A DNA stretch of 64,000 nt from Calothrix sp. NIES-4105 (GTDB lineage: Bacteria; Cyanobacteriota; Cyanobacteriia; Cyanobacteriales; Nostocaceae): NCBI RefSeq assembly GCF_002368415.1, contig NZ_AP018290.1:665461-729460 (forward strand). Direction: 5' to 3'. Under the pieces are notes generated by a model. The model ran no database searches, was not told where the DNA came from, and saw nothing but the letters and a program-made list of their open reading frames with translations. Each line of letters starts with the position of its first letter. The first letter of the stretch is position 1. Both the position numbers and the translations under genes were made by a program. Of this stretch, positions 46,248 to 56,268 are shown piece by piece.

Positions 46248-46676
46248 TTATTTCACCATTTCGTCGTAGACAATTTCTAATGTTTCAACAGCCACTTCAT
46301 TACTAGTTGCATTAAAAGAAGGACCCGTCCATTTTGAAGGCCATGCTTCGCGTAGGTTCCAGCGCACTTTCTCTTCCTGTTTTTCATCCATTAAGATTAT
46401 TGACACGTTTTTGCGCTCAGTTTTACCATCAATTACAGTCTGGCGCCATTTCCAAAGCTTGTCAGAGTCGGTAATACCTCGTTTTAAACTAATTGGGGAG
46501 TATTTATTTAATCCTGTTAAATGACGCACATGGTTTGGAAATGTACCTTCACGATATTCTACTGGGTCGGTAGTCGCATCCAATCCTGTACATTCTTGGA
46601 AACCTGCTTCAGATATACCATCAATTTCAACTCGAAAATTAAAGCCGCGAAATGGGTCACGATATTGTCCAGCCAT
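46248..46676 (-). CDS. Inner tube protein 1 (T4 gp19-like)
   Basis: 142 residues, the usual size of an eCIS inner tube subunit. DPFRGFNFRVEIDGI, GFQECTGLDATTDPVEYREG, ISLKRGITDSDKLWKW and a final strand pair agree with the gp19 family. AAGGAAAA precedes the ATG. As the first tube gene after the sheath genes it is most likely the main tube subunit (Pvc1-type). Confidence 0.92.
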   Translation of the reverse strand: MAGQYRDPFRGFNFRVEIDGISEAGFQECTGLDATTDPVEYREGTFPNHVRHLTGLNKYSPISLKRGITDSDKLWKWRQTVIDGKTERKNVSIILMDEKQEEKVRWNLREAWPSKWTGPSFNATSNEVAVETLEIVYDEMVK

Positions 46677-46712
46677 AACAATTTTCCTTGGGTTTGAGTT
46701 TGATAAGTAAGA

Positions 46713-48032
46713 TTATTGAATTTCAATTACACCCGCGCGGTGAATGATACGAACAATAATGAATTCTGCTGTGCTGTTTGGTGCTAGCCCTATTTCAGTG
46801 ACTATTTCTCCTGTTTCCCGACTCTCTGACGGATTCGTTTCACCATCGCATTTGACGTAAAATGCTTCTGAAGCAGCTTGTCCTTGCAAGGCGCCAGCAC
46901 GCCATAATTGTTCTAAGTATGTACTGAGTTCGCGTTGAATCCGCACCCATAGAAACTCTGAATTTGGCTCAAAAGTTGCCCAGTACATATTTTGTTCTAT
47001 CCAACGTCCGAGAGTTAGAAACAACCGACGGACGTTAATATACCGCCAGTTAATATCATTAGAAAGTGTCCTTGCACCCCAGATACGAATACCTCTACCA
47101 GGAAATGCTCGCAGACAATTTATACCAAGAGGATTTAACTTACTTTGTACGGTATTATCAATTGGAATCTCTAAATCCAAGACATCAAATATTTCCTCGT
47201 TAGCTGGAGCTTTAAATACTCCCCTTGCTGTATCGCTACGGGCAAATATCCCTGCAACATGTCCGCATGGAGGTATAAGATTTTTTTCAGTATTTTTTAG
47301 CCAAGGAAAGTAGAGTGTCCCATTCAGAGAGTCCACTTGATTTGTAGTTAGTTCCTCTTGTTGCCCTTTCACCTTCTCTATATCGCTAAACCCATCCAAA
47401 ATTGCAAGGCGCCCGCCTAAGTTTGAGCAGTGTTGCAATACTGCTTTTTGCACCCGAATAATCGCATCTTTGTCTTGCATCGCATTCTTGTCTTGCAAAG
47501 TCATAGCATCTGGAACTGCAACCAAGTCTAGGTCTTGGATAGGAGCTAGGGCATCGAGAGCAGCAATAAGTGCGGATGCCGCTTTTTCACTTAAGGCATC
47601 TGGAACTGCGCGGGCAACATAACAACGAGTGCCACCATTTTCAAAAAAACCGTTCACCGCTTCTTCTAAATAACTTTTAGACGAAGAAAAACTTTGCAAC
47701 TGCCCAGCAAAGTCCTGCTTGCGGTCAAGTTGTACAACTGCTTGAGCGCTGTTAAAAAGAGCCTGTATAGCTTTTTTAAACATCGGTTCAGATGATAGAG
47801 CAAGCAACTGATCCCTAGTTTGTTGTGACATCACATCAGCAAAAACAAGGAGCTTTTTAGTTGGTTCGTACTGTAGGTAATGAGGTAATTGAATACCTTC
47901 AGGTAAAGTTGACAGCGCAGTAATGGCTTCTGCAAATCCAACAAATCCAGGAACGCCAGTAGGCAATTGGGTTTCTGGTTGCAGAAATATATCTTCCCTA
48001 TATACTCCCGGAGTTTTATATACCTTTGGCAT
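46713..48032 (-). CDS. Tail sheath protein 2
   Basis: 439 residues. KVYKTPGVYREDI near the N-terminus, NGGTRCYVARAVP in the middle, GVFKAPANEE, and the C-terminal GRWIEQNMYWATFEPN and FYVKCDGETNP are the hallmarks of contractile sheath subunits. It is shorter than the neighbouring sheath because it lacks an inserted outer domain. GGAAG precedes the ATG. Paired sheath types are common in eCIS particles. Confidence 0.92.
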   Translation of the reverse strand: MPKVYKTPGVYREDIFLQPETQLPTGVPGFVGFAEAITALSTLPEGIQLPHYLQYEPTKKLLVFADVMSQQTRDQLLALSSEPMFKKAIQALFNSAQAVVQLDRKQDFAGQLQSFSSSKSYLEEAVNGFFENGGTRCYVARAVPDALSEKAASALIAALDALAPIQDLDLVAVPDAMTLQDKNAMQDKDAIIRVQKAVLQHCSNLGGRLAILDGFSDIEKVKGQQEELTTNQVDSLNGTLYFPWLKNTEKNLIPPCGHVAGIFARSDTARGVFKAPANEEIFDVLDLEIPIDNTVQSKLNPLGINCLRAFPGRGIRIWGARTLSNDINWRYINVRRLFLTLGRWIEQNMYWATFEPNSEFLWVRIQRELSTYLEQLWRAGALQGQAASEAFYVKCDGETNPSESRETGEIVTEIGLAPNSTAEFIIVRIIHRAGVIEIQ

Positions 48033-48081
48033 TGGTTGCTTCCATTTTTAGCAAGCGTTAGCAAGAGACTTCAAAATGCAA

Positions 48082-49815
48082 CTATTGATTAGGTTGACTG
48101 GTAAACTGACTAATGCGGAAAATAACAAATTCCGCTGGACGGACAATTGCCACGCCAACTTCTGTTACCACCTGTCCAACTTCCCGCAGTTCTGGAGGAT
48201 TAGTTTCAGAGTCGCATTTAACATAAAATGCTTCAGTAGGAGTGTTACCAAACAGCGCTCCGGAACGCCAAACGTTAGTAAGGAAATCTGAAACGTTGCG
48301 AGTAATTTTCTTCCATAAATTAGGAGTATTTGGCTCAAAAACAGCCCATTGAGTACCTTCGTCAATAGATTCGCGTAAATAAAGCAAGGTGCGACGGACG
48401 TTAATATACTTCAAATCTTGGTTGTCGTCTCCACCAATCGTGCGCGCTCCCCATATTAAAATATTTTTATTTAACACGCGGATGCAATTTACTCCGATTG
48501 GGTTTAACCCTTCTTGCTCTGCTTTACTAAGTGCTTGAGTAACATCTATCGCACCAACAATGGCTTCATTGGCTGGCGCTTTAAACACACCACGGTCGTT
48601 ATCTACGCGAGCATAAACTCCCGCTATATGTCCGCTAGGAGGTACAGCCAACAAACCATCACCATCACGGTTTTGAAATTTGGTTACGGGGTCAAAAACC
48701 TTAATCCAGGGAAAATACCAGGCAGCAAGGTCAGTCCTTTGTGGCATTTTACCTTTTTTATCATCAACGCTGACATCTGATGTTGATGTCTCAGCAGCGA
48801 TTTGGGTTAAAGTTATCAGATTTTTAGCTGTTTGAGGACCGTCGAAAATTGCGAAGCGGTCGCCCGTCTTGCGACAATGCGCCACCAATTTGTCACGAAT
48901 TCCATCATCTATAGCTCCCGGCATTGCTACTATCGCAATTTCATCAACTCTTTCAAACTCCTCTAACGCCTTGTCCAGTTCATTGTCATCTTTTCCATTG
49001 TCATCTTTAATCAGTACTACAAAACAACGGCTACCACCATTACTAAAAAATCCATAAACTGCGTGAGCTAATGTACGTTGTCCTTCATTGTTAGAAAAGT
49101 CACCAAAATATTTTTTGAACTCAGTAAAATTAGTACATAGCTTAACCTCACCCACCACAGGTTCAAATTGGCGCTCGTAATCTGCCGTGATAATAGCTTT
49201 ATCTGGAACGTCTTTAGCATCTTTAAATGTCACTTGATAGCTGCGTCTTTGACCATCAACTGGCACAGGAGGGTCAAATTTTTCTTTGGCAACTTCTTGA
49301 CCATTTACGTGGATTTTCAAAGTATCAAATATAGGACGATCCCCCTCTCTGAACTGAAATTTAGTGTTCTTACCATCACCCTTACCAATAGGCAAATTGA
49401 CTACTGTAGGATTGAGGGGCTGGTCAATTATACTGTCACTCTCAGTTGCTAGGTATTGGTAATCTCCTGTAATAGCTGCCGTTTGTGGTGGAGGCTGATC
49501 GAATGTGACTTTGAATACGCCATTTTCTTCTTTCAGGGTAGGTTTCGGTTTAGGTTCATTACCATCTACATAGAAATGATAAGTATCTGGCTTATCTATT
49601 ACCGGGTAACGTGATTGTAATTGTGATTGTGGTATTGTGAATTCTTTTGTTATAGCATCACCTTTGCCAAGATCCACCTTGACCGGCGCATTAGCAGTAG
49701 TCCCTTTTATCTGTCCAATAAATCCTGGTGTACTGGTACTAACCCCAGCAATGGCTTTCACCAGCGAGGGTACTTCTTCAACGTAAACACCAGGAGCGCG
49801 ATACTTGCTAAACAT
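48082..49815 (-). CDS. Tail sheath protein 1, with inserted domain
   Basis: 577 residues. YRAPGVYVEEVPS, FFSNGGSRCFVVL, VFKAPANEAI, and FYVKCDSETNPPE identify a contractile sheath. About 130 residues (60-205) between the N-terminal and core parts carry repeated FYVDGNEPKPKPT/FKVTFDQPPPQT-type beta segments, probably an outer-surface domain. GGAGA precedes the ATG. It is the first sheath gene of the operon. Confidence 0.92.
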   Translation of the reverse strand: MFSKYRAPGVYVEEVPSLVKAIAGVSTSTPGFIGQIKGTTANAPVKVDLGKGDAITKEFTIPQSQLQSRYPVIDKPDTYHFYVDGNEPKPKPTLKEENGVFKVTFDQPPPQTAAITGDYQYLATESDSIIDQPLNPTVVNLPIGKGDGKNTKFQFREGDRPIFDTLKIHVNGQEVAKEKFDPPVPVDGQRRSYQVTFKDAKDVPDKAIITADYERQFEPVVGEVKLCTNFTEFKKYFGDFSNNEGQRTLAHAVYGFFSNGGSRCFVVLIKDDNGKDDNELDKALEEFERVDEIAIVAMPGAIDDGIRDKLVAHCRKTGDRFAIFDGPQTAKNLITLTQIAAETSTSDVSVDDKKGKMPQRTDLAAWYFPWIKVFDPVTKFQNRDGDGLLAVPPSGHIAGVYARVDNDRGVFKAPANEAIVGAIDVTQALSKAEQEGLNPIGVNCIRVLNKNILIWGARTIGGDDNQDLKYINVRRTLLYLRESIDEGTQWAVFEPNTPNLWKKITRNVSDFLTNVWRSGALFGNTPTEAFYVKCDSETNPPELREVGQVVTEVGVAIVRPAEFVIFRISQFTSQPNQ

Positions 49816-49913
49816 AATTCTCCACTTTAGATGTTTCTAGTGAATGATTTGACACAATTTGTTCGAGGCGTAACGGGAAACGCTTAATAGGCAGTAGTAT
49901 CAGAACTTTTTTA

Positions 49914-50519
49914 CTAGTTATTCTGATTTTTCGGATAAAAATTTTGAGTAATTTTTTCTCCAGCAGTGAGGGAAACCACTTGTCTATCGGTGAGTACCTC
50001 CTTTTTTTTATTAACATAAACAACGCGAATGGTTTGCTTACCAGATTCAATACCTGAGAAAGTATAGTAACCTTTCTCATCAGTTTCTGTTTGGAGTTGG
50101 CTACCGAACAAATAAACTAGGGCATTGACAGCAGGTTGGTTATTATCAAAGACGTTTCCAACCAGCTGAGTCGGATGTAATTGCACATTAGCTTTTAGGT
50201 CAATTTTTGGTATTTCATGACCGTCTAATATTTCTGTTGGTTCTGTTTGCACAGTTACTGGCGTTGGTTCGGGTTTTACATAAAGCCTTTCTAGATATTT
50301 GGGGATTGAAATCTCCAATGTATACTGGCTAGGAGGCAAGTCAATAAAACAAAAGAACCCATCTTCACGAGTTTTTAAAGTTTTTAAAGCTAGGTTGTTT
50401 TTGACAAGTTGAACTTCAATACTCGCAATACCTTGTTTGCTAATTGCATCGGTAACATAGCCTCCAATTGCCGCTCTATGATGAACTTCATCTATGCTTT
50501 TTTCAAAAAAACTCTCCAT
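49914..50519 (-). CDS. eCIS-associated protein with two regulatory-like Ig domains
   Basis: 201 residues. Two carboxypeptidase-regulatory-like (transthyretin-fold) units are visible: GGYVTDAISKQGIASIEVQL with DGFFCFIDLPPSQYTL, and VGNVFDNNQPAVNALVYL with DEKGYYTFSGIESG. A proline-rich linker (VKPEPTPVTVQTEP) joins them. There is no signal peptide, so it is cytoplasmic. Lying between the tube terminator and the sheath genes, it is probably a particle component such as a cap or decoration; no precise role can be given. Confidence 0.65.
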   Translation of the reverse strand: MESFFEKSIDEVHHRAAIGGYVTDAISKQGIASIEVQLVKNNLALKTLKTREDGFFCFIDLPPSQYTLEISIPKYLERLYVKPEPTPVTVQTEPTEILDGHEIPKIDLKANVQLHPTQLVGNVFDNNQPAVNALVYLFGSQLQTETDEKGYYTFSGIESGKQTIRVVYVNKKKEVLTDRQVVSLTAGEKITQNFYPKNQNN

Positions 50520-50955
50520 AATTCAGATAAATTTTTCAGGTGTATTTATTCTTACATATCTCTTCCCATGAAGCTTTACTTATTACAAATCGTTACATAT
50601 TTTTTGGACACAAAAACTATATTTAATAATTCCTCCTTCTTGTTTAAAAAATAATTATTTTTTTTAATTGCATCATCAAACATATGTTACATAATCTTGA
50701 GAATAATAATCAAAATATCTCACTGCTGATATATAACGGCAGCAGCAATAAAAGAATGAATTATTAGATTGTATATAGCGGTTTCCATTCAAATGAAGTA
50801 CACAATAACGCGATGGGATGCCCATTCCACAAGATTTTGATAATTTAATATGTATCCGACTTGATTAGGAAACGCTATAAGCATATTCAACTAATAAATT
50901 TTACGTTGTTAGTTTATTTAATCAAATCGCATTGCTCCCGTTTTCAAGTGCAATT
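50520..50955. other. Intergenic region with a small terminal-inverted-repeat unit
   Basis: AT-rich. 50774-50879 is bounded by TATAGCGGTTTCC and GGAAACGCTATA (one mismatch), a 106-bp non-coding palindromic unit containing GGATGCCCATTCCACAAGA, which recurs near 63049. No gene. An operon-internal promoter cannot be excluded. Confidence 0.5.
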
Positions 50956-51519
50956 TTATATGTTATCTCCTCGCACTGTAACAGTAGTCTCTGTAACCAG
51001 AGGTACTTCAGTTGGTGTAAAGGGTTGAACAGGAACCGTTACCACATAACTTAAACCAGCTTTCAGCCGAACATCCAAAGCGCTCCAAAATTCCCAACCA
51101 TTAGGTATGCGTTCTGGCTGAGATACCCACGCGCGCAATGGTGGGGATAAATCACTCATTTCGCCTTTGAGTACCTCTGGCGGTATTAGGGGATAGCGCA
51201 GTAAAGTTTTCAATATATCTCCTAACAGACAATGTTCATCCCCTACTTCTTTTGTCCAGACGGTAATCATATAAGAAAAATCCATGCGGATAGGTTCTCT
51301 AGTTATTTTTCCCGTATTTCCATAGCGTTGAAGGAATGTTTCGTTACTCCGCAATTCCAAGTTCTCGCGGATATCATAGAGAAAAAAATTCACAGTTGGG
51401 TTTTGCACCGTAGCTTCCCAATTTCCATTAGGTAGTTCAAATTTAATATCATATTGGGTGCTGTTGGGTAGTTTTTGAATTAGTAATTCTTTGAGGGTGT
51501 CATCAAGATTTTGAATCAT
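50956..51519 (-). CDS. eCIS tube terminator/cap, DUF4255 (Pvc16-like)
   Basis: 187 residues from MIQNLDDTLKELL at 51519; AAGAAGG lies 9 nt before it, whereas the longer frame to 51639 has no site. Matches DUF4255: ELPNGNWEATVQNPTVNFFLYDIREN, MDFSYMITVWT, EHCLLGDILKTLLRYP, each seen as short motifs. In characterised particles this protein caps the end of sheath and tube. It is the first gene of the operon. Confidence 0.87.
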   Translation of the reverse strand: MIQNLDDTLKELLIQKLPNSTQYDIKFELPNGNWEATVQNPTVNFFLYDIRENLELRSNETFLQRYGNTGKITREPIRMDFSYMITVWTKEVGDEHCLLGDILKTLLRYPLIPPEVLKGEMSDLSPPLRAWVSQPERIPNGWEFWSALDVRLKAGLSYVVTVPVQPFTPTEVPLVTETTVTVRGDNI

Positions 51520-52466
51520 CAAATTAGCCTTCTTTAGAACATTACTGCTCGAAAAAAACTTAGGTGTAGAGGAACAATAAAGTTGGACAATAAATAAAAA
51601 AGTTCTACAATTTCTGCTACTCTTGAACGGCGCCAACAAGCCTCTGGAAATGGTTAATGTGTATTATTGTAACCTTGATGTCACGTTAGATTCTTAACGT
51701 CACGCCGTGGTTCTGGATATCACTGCTCTCCAACTGAGAACGCAATGCCTATGGGCATATGTATATTTTTAATTACAGTGTAAAAGAAAATTTTTGACTT
51801 CTCGCAAATACGTAAATAACGGTTTTTCATGGATTATTGGCTATTTAGGTAGTTTTAAAAAGAATTATTGCACAATACGTAAGAAAAATTCTTACCAAAA
51901 ACCAAAATTGACGAAATATATGTCTTGAGATAGAGAACAAAAGATAAATGCATATAAATGAAATATTATAAATAGTTGTAAGCGAAAGTAACTTATGCAG
52001 TTTTAATGGAATTTATAAAAAAAGTTAATATTTAATTTTATACGGAGTGTGTGTTCAGTAATATATATATATACATACATATATATATATAGGCACCATA
52101 TTAAACAGATATTATGTACTAGATGTGAAGTTAACCAGTAGTAGCAAATATGAAGATTTAAGAATTCTAAAACTGCTGTTCTCATATGCTTCCAAATAGG
52201 AAAACAGTATAATGCTGTATCAAAAATAGACTAATCACACAAATGCACTCGGTAAAATACCGCTTTTTTTGCGCTAAATACTTAGCAAGAAAGAAAATTA
52301 GTAATAATAACTACAGTTAATGGGACATATTAATATATTTAATTTACCGATGAAACCAATCAGAAGTTAGTGTTAGAATTTATCCAAAGTATTGTTGTCA
52401 ATAAGTTTCCAAATCTTACCCCAGAAGGAATAAAGGTTATTCAATACAAATACAGTAGACCAAGCG
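51520..52466. other. Upstream region of the eCIS operon
   Basis: No convincing gene. The eCIS promoter should lie in 51640-51900; a run TACAATAATAC on the minus strand near 51677 is a candidate -10, but no clear -35 is seen. A GTCACGTTA/TAACGTCAC inverted pair lies near 51685-51705. 52062-52092 is a TA-dinucleotide run. At 52370-52466 a plus frame reads EFIQSIVVNKFPNLTPEG, an unidentified remnant. Confidence 0.4.
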
Positions 52467-52694
52467 TTGAAATTGCAACTTGCAGTTTTATCCCCCCAAC
52501 AGGATAATAATTATGTACTGTTGCGTGATCAAGTGCGAGACTTGATGCAACGCTTGGAACAAAAGCGCACTGTTCCAATGGTACACGCACAGTTACCGTT
52601 AATTGAGGAATTACAAACAGAAGCTTGGTGGACAGATGTAACACTAGAAATGTTAGAAACTATTCGGCGCCAGCAGCACATGAATGGATTTTAG
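52467..52694 (+). pseudogene. Fragment of restriction-type helicase subunit R
   Basis: 75 residues with a TTG at the head. LLRDQVRDLMQRLEQKRTVP and LIEELQTEAWWTDVT with MLETIRR resemble the C-terminal EcoEI-R-like end of type I restriction subunits. No helicase or nuclease part is present and no ribosome site is seen, so this is a remnant. Confidence 0.45.
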
Positions 52695-52807
52695 ATTGCA
52701 ATATTAAACTTCATTATGGAGATAGCTCTACGTTTATGGCAAGACGTGCAAATAACTCGTAAAATTAGCTTTATTAATTCATTGCATAAATATTGAAAGA
52801 GTTAGAT

Positions 52808-53383
52808 ATGGCAATAAAGTACATAAATAGAAAAAGTCAAAAATATTACCTGCATCAAGGCGCCACAAAAACTGGTAAGCCAAAGTATTTCTTCTCGATG
52901 AAGAGTGAGGGAAGTTTAGTTAAAGCCATACCAGATGGTTATGAGATATACGAGAACCCTAACGGACAGGTATTTTTGCAAAAAGTTCAACCTAAAATAA
53001 TTACTGACGAAGAAGTTGCTACGGTTGAGAAAGGCATGAAAGAATTATGCAGCTTAAATTACTATAGAATAGATGTGAGAAAAGACACCATTTTTATATA
53101 TACAGCCAACCAAGATGAAGAAAAGTTAGCAGAGGTATACAAGCCTTGTCATTTTAAAAATGAAACCATCATGCAGCAAGCAATCAATAATTGTCTAACT
53201 TATTCAACAATGTTAAAATTTACTCTACTCAATGAGGAGAAACGGATATTTACTACGCAAAGGTTTTGTTTTCTAGGCTCAATCGATGATTGGATATATA
53301 TAGGACTTCCGAACACACTCGAAAACCTTGTAGGAAAATATGTGAAGCATTTAGGACATAACTCCTTCTATGAGCTACATTGA
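52808..53383 (+). CDS. Conserved hypothetical protein
   Basis: 191 residues from MAIKYINRKSQKYYLHQG at 52808, preceded by AAAGAG; an ATT/ATG five codons upstream is less likely. The N-terminus (YYLHQGATKTGKPKYFFS, then IPDGYEIYENPNGQVFL) is a recurrent bacterial hypothetical protein pattern I remember but cannot attach to a function. The fold appears mixed alpha/beta. No catalytic motif, signal peptide or membrane segment. Confidence 0.6.
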   Translation: MAIKYINRKSQKYYLHQGATKTGKPKYFFSMKSEGSLVKAIPDGYEIYENPNGQVFLQKVQPKIITDEEVATVEKGMKELCSLNYYRIDVRKDTIFIYTANQDEEKLAEVYKPCHFKNETIMQQAINNCLTYSTMLKFTLLNEEKRIFTTQRFCFLGSIDDWIYIGLPNTLENLVGKYVKHLGHNSFYELH

Positions 53384-53498
53384 CCAACAATTTACCGAGT
53401 AAAAATACAGTAGCGTACTTGTAATGCTTATTTAAGGATACAGGCACCTGCATTATCTCTTATAATAATTAAACTACTACTAGATAAAAGGGGGTAGT

Positions 53499-53963
53499 AT
53501 GCATTATAAAGCCGAGGTAAAAAATGTTGCAGCACTTATGCAACGTATTGTAAGCGAATATCTTAGATACGGATATTTTTACATGAAAGCAGGTTGGGTT
53601 CCTGAACAAATCATCCCAAAAGAATTTGACAGGAAAACTGTCGAGAAGTTTAACATTACTTTCCGTAATCGTCATGGTTCAGAAGATGTACAGTATGTCA
53701 GATTTGGCACTTACTATCTCCTTGTTGCTAGAAGAAAGCACAGTCTTACAAATCAGGGTATAAAAGCCGTGATTGACATTCGAGAAAATTATGTTAGCTT
53801 GAATCACTGTCGGATGCGTATAAAGAAAAACGCTTTACTAGTAGAAGATGGAGACAATAAGCAATGGTATAGATTAAGACCGTCGCATGGGTTTAAAGAT
53901 TACTACGATAAACCGAAGCGTTCATTAAACCCTGCGATGCAGGCGCCTGTAAAAGTATTTTAG
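53499..53963 (+). CDS. Hypothetical protein
   Basis: 154 residues, basic, with a strong AAGGGGG ribosome site before the ATG. No family recognised. A helical start (VAALMQRIVSEYLRYGYFY) and a middle with VRFGTYYLLVARRKHSLTNQ are visible. Its end overlaps the convergent HEAT-repeat gene by 4 bp. The start site quality supports a real gene; a mobile-element accessory protein is possible. Confidence 0.5.
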   Translation: MHYKAEVKNVAALMQRIVSEYLRYGYFYMKAGWVPEQIIPKEFDRKTVEKFNITFRNRHGSEDVQYVRFGTYYLLVARRKHSLTNQGIKAVIDIRENYVSLNHCRMRIKKNALLVEDGDNKQWYRLRPSHGFKDYYDKPKRSLNPAMQAPVKVF

Positions 53964-55882
53964 GCTATGTTTTCACAACAAGGCACTGGTATTCCGTTGA
54001 GGTTGGACTGATTGGAGCAAGTATCATGCTGATTTATATACATTAGTTCACCGTGCCAAGCTTGATAAAAGTCTGAGTAAGTCATATTTTGTGTACATTC
54101 CCAGATAAGATTGTAGGCTATATCATACAACTCAAACTCTTTTTCCCAAACCTCTTCTCTTAGATATTGTTTGATTGCGACGACTAATTGCTTTAAGTCA
54201 TGGCTTTGAAGTATTCTCTCCCACATACTAGGATTGGAATGCATATGTTTTTGCCAAAACAAGTAATGGTTGTGTTTTACTAAAAGCAAATCTTTGAACT
54301 TTTCGCTGTCATTTGATTCGCAATTTTGAGCTACTTGGATAACGCTTTGAATTACATCTTTGACCTTTTCTATCACAAGCTTATTTTCTGGTTCAAGTTC
54401 AGCAAGTTTTCTAAGTGCGTATTCTTGAGTATCTGACTTTGCCACGATGACCTTTTCCAGAGCTTGAATGGCTAGTCTCTTAGTGACATCAATTGTTTCT
54501 AAAATACTAATAGCTGGAAGATAATTGTACTCGTCGTATCCATAGCCTAGTAAATCAGCAATTTTGAATAGCAAAGCAATTCCTCGTTGACGATATTCTG
54601 ATATTTGTACTAGTCTCTCTGCTTTTTGTAAACGACTCCAAGCTATTTGAGACTCCGCATAAATTGGGTCGAGGAAGGCAGGCGCCTGCATATTTTCTGG
54701 TTCACTTTGAATTAATGCCGTAGCTGCTTCATGTTTGAAACCTTCATTATCAGAGTTTACGAGTATATCTAACAAAGTATTTACAGCTTCGGTATTGTCT
54801 GGCTGAAATTTTATAATACTCACTGCAAATAAGTAGCGAAATTCCTCAGTTTGAGCAGTTCGCAGTTTATTTAGCAGCACAGGCAGAACCGCTTGATTCT
54901 CTAGGTCAATTTTGACTAAACATTCAGTGATATTCCACAGAGTACATCTATCGGATGCAACCGCAATTCTCTCTAACAAAATAGCAGAGGCTTCTTTATT
55001 ACCGGGAGATATCTTCGCGATAAAATCAGATGCTTGCAAAATAGTATTGACAGTTCGGTGGCTATCAACAATGTTCAGTAAGGTTTTGATGATAGCAGGA
55101 TTATCTGGGTCTATTGCAGCGAGAGATTCTACCGCATATATGCAAATATTATCACCTTGGTTACGAACTAAGAATTCCATCAAAGCAGCAATCGCTTTTA
55201 GATTACCATTTGCAATTTTCCCTAAAGCCTCAATTGTGCGGATACAGACATTTTTATTCAGGGTCGTTTGCATTAAATCAATCAGGCTAGTTATTACCGC
55301 TTTATTCCCAGAGCCAACTTCTTCCAAATCACGAATTAAGTAAAAGAGTGTATCTTGATTTGGAGAGTATTTTAGCAATAAGACCAAAGCTGCTATAGCC
55401 GTAGGATTCCCTGGATTTAATAAAGCCAAATGTTTTGCAGCAGCTCTTAAAACAGAGCGACTTTCGGTATTATGAACTAATTTAGTGTAGGCGCTGATAA
55501 CTCGCTGCTTATCAGTTAAAGGAATAACTTGCCGTGCTGCCTCTACCAACGGTTGAGGAAATATTGTCCAGTCTTGCTTCAGGGTGCGAAAATAAGCATA
55601 GCTCCATTTCAATACTTGCTCAACAATTTCATCTCCCATACGGCATTCAGGGAAATACACCAAAGCTTCAGCAGCAAACAAATAAGCGCGATAGTAATAA
55701 AAATTTCCACATTTATCTCCAAAAGACGTTAGAGCTTGGATAAACTCTTCCTTCTCTTCTGGTGGTACATTTTTATTGCTGAACCAGTGTAATATTTCCG
55801 CGCGCGATTCAAGCTCAAATATGCGGTAAGCTTTCGTATCTAAATTCTCGAAATCAAGAGAGAGAGTAATAAAATCATGCAT
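53960..55882 (-). CDS. HEAT-repeat protein with NACHT-associated-like C-terminus
   Basis: 640 residues. From about 130 to 480 there are HEAT-like repeats, each roughly NxxAIxALxxLL followed by SxxxxxxAxxxLxKIxPGN. The last 90 residues (REEVWEKEFELYDIAYNLIW and YSDFYQAWH) resemble the tail that often follows NACHT ATPases in cyanobacteria, yet no P-loop is present: residues 1-120 show no GxxxxGK[ST]. It may be a sensor half that lost or never had an ATPase. TAGGAGG stands right before the ATG. Confidence 0.65.
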   Translation of the reverse strand: MHDFITLSLDFENLDTKAYRIFELESRAEILHWFSNKNVPPEEKEEFIQALTSFGDKCGNFYYYRAYLFAAEALVYFPECRMGDEIVEQVLKWSYAYFRTLKQDWTIFPQPLVEAARQVIPLTDKQRVISAYTKLVHNTESRSVLRAAAKHLALLNPGNPTAIAALVLLLKYSPNQDTLFYLIRDLEEVGSGNKAVITSLIDLMQTTLNKNVCIRTIEALGKIANGNLKAIAALMEFLVRNQGDNICIYAVESLAAIDPDNPAIIKTLLNIVDSHRTVNTILQASDFIAKISPGNKEASAILLERIAVASDRCTLWNITECLVKIDLENQAVLPVLLNKLRTAQTEEFRYLFAVSIIKFQPDNTEAVNTLLDILVNSDNEGFKHEAATALIQSEPENMQAPAFLDPIYAESQIAWSRLQKAERLVQISEYRQRGIALLFKIADLLGYGYDEYNYLPAISILETIDVTKRLAIQALEKVIVAKSDTQEYALRKLAELEPENKLVIEKVKDVIQSVIQVAQNCESNDSEKFKDLLLVKHNHYLFWQKHMHSNPSMWERILQSHDLKQLVVAIKQYLREEVWEKEFELYDIAYNLIWECTQNMTYSDFYQAWHGELMYINQHDTCSNQSNLNGIPVPCCENIA

Positions 55883-56268
55883 CGCCTCCTAACCACTTAA
55901 ATATGTGGTGACGATAGGAGCTGTTTAGTATGGTACTGCACCTCAGAACGTTTTGGCAAGATAATTAAGTTGAAGTTGTTGAGCGCATTCCGAGGTGCCC
56001 ACCGCAGTTATTCGGTTTACACTACTATTTATTCCGGAAAACCGAATAAAATATCGATTGTGAATCAACTTACAAAGTCTTTTCGGTATTAAAAAGCGCA
56101 CAATGCGCGTTAATTACGGTTAAAAAATACATATCATCAAGGGCACGCTGAATCATCCTGATACAACGACCGCTACTGTGGATACGTATATGGTAGATGC
56201 ACCCTAATAACGACGGCGCCTTTCATGTTTATTGATAGGCGCCTTTTTGTTACAAAAAATAGTATTTT
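55883..56268. other. Intergenic region with two hairpins
   Basis: A stem TTATTCGGTTT/AAACCGAATAA folds at about 56011-56051. At 56213-56245 two GGCGCC palindromes frame a 17-base loop followed by TTTTTGTT, resembling a plus-strand terminator, but no plus-strand gene precedes it. No coding region. Confidence 0.4.

Noticed and set aside
52062..52092. TA-dinucleotide run as possible origin or regulatory site
   Set aside because: Simple-sequence repeat in AT-rich spacer; no DnaA boxes or partner genes near it.
56213..56245. Terminator formed by two GGCGCC palindromes
   Set aside because: No plus-strand transcript ends here; GGCGCC is frequent everywhere, so pairing is likely to be coincidental.
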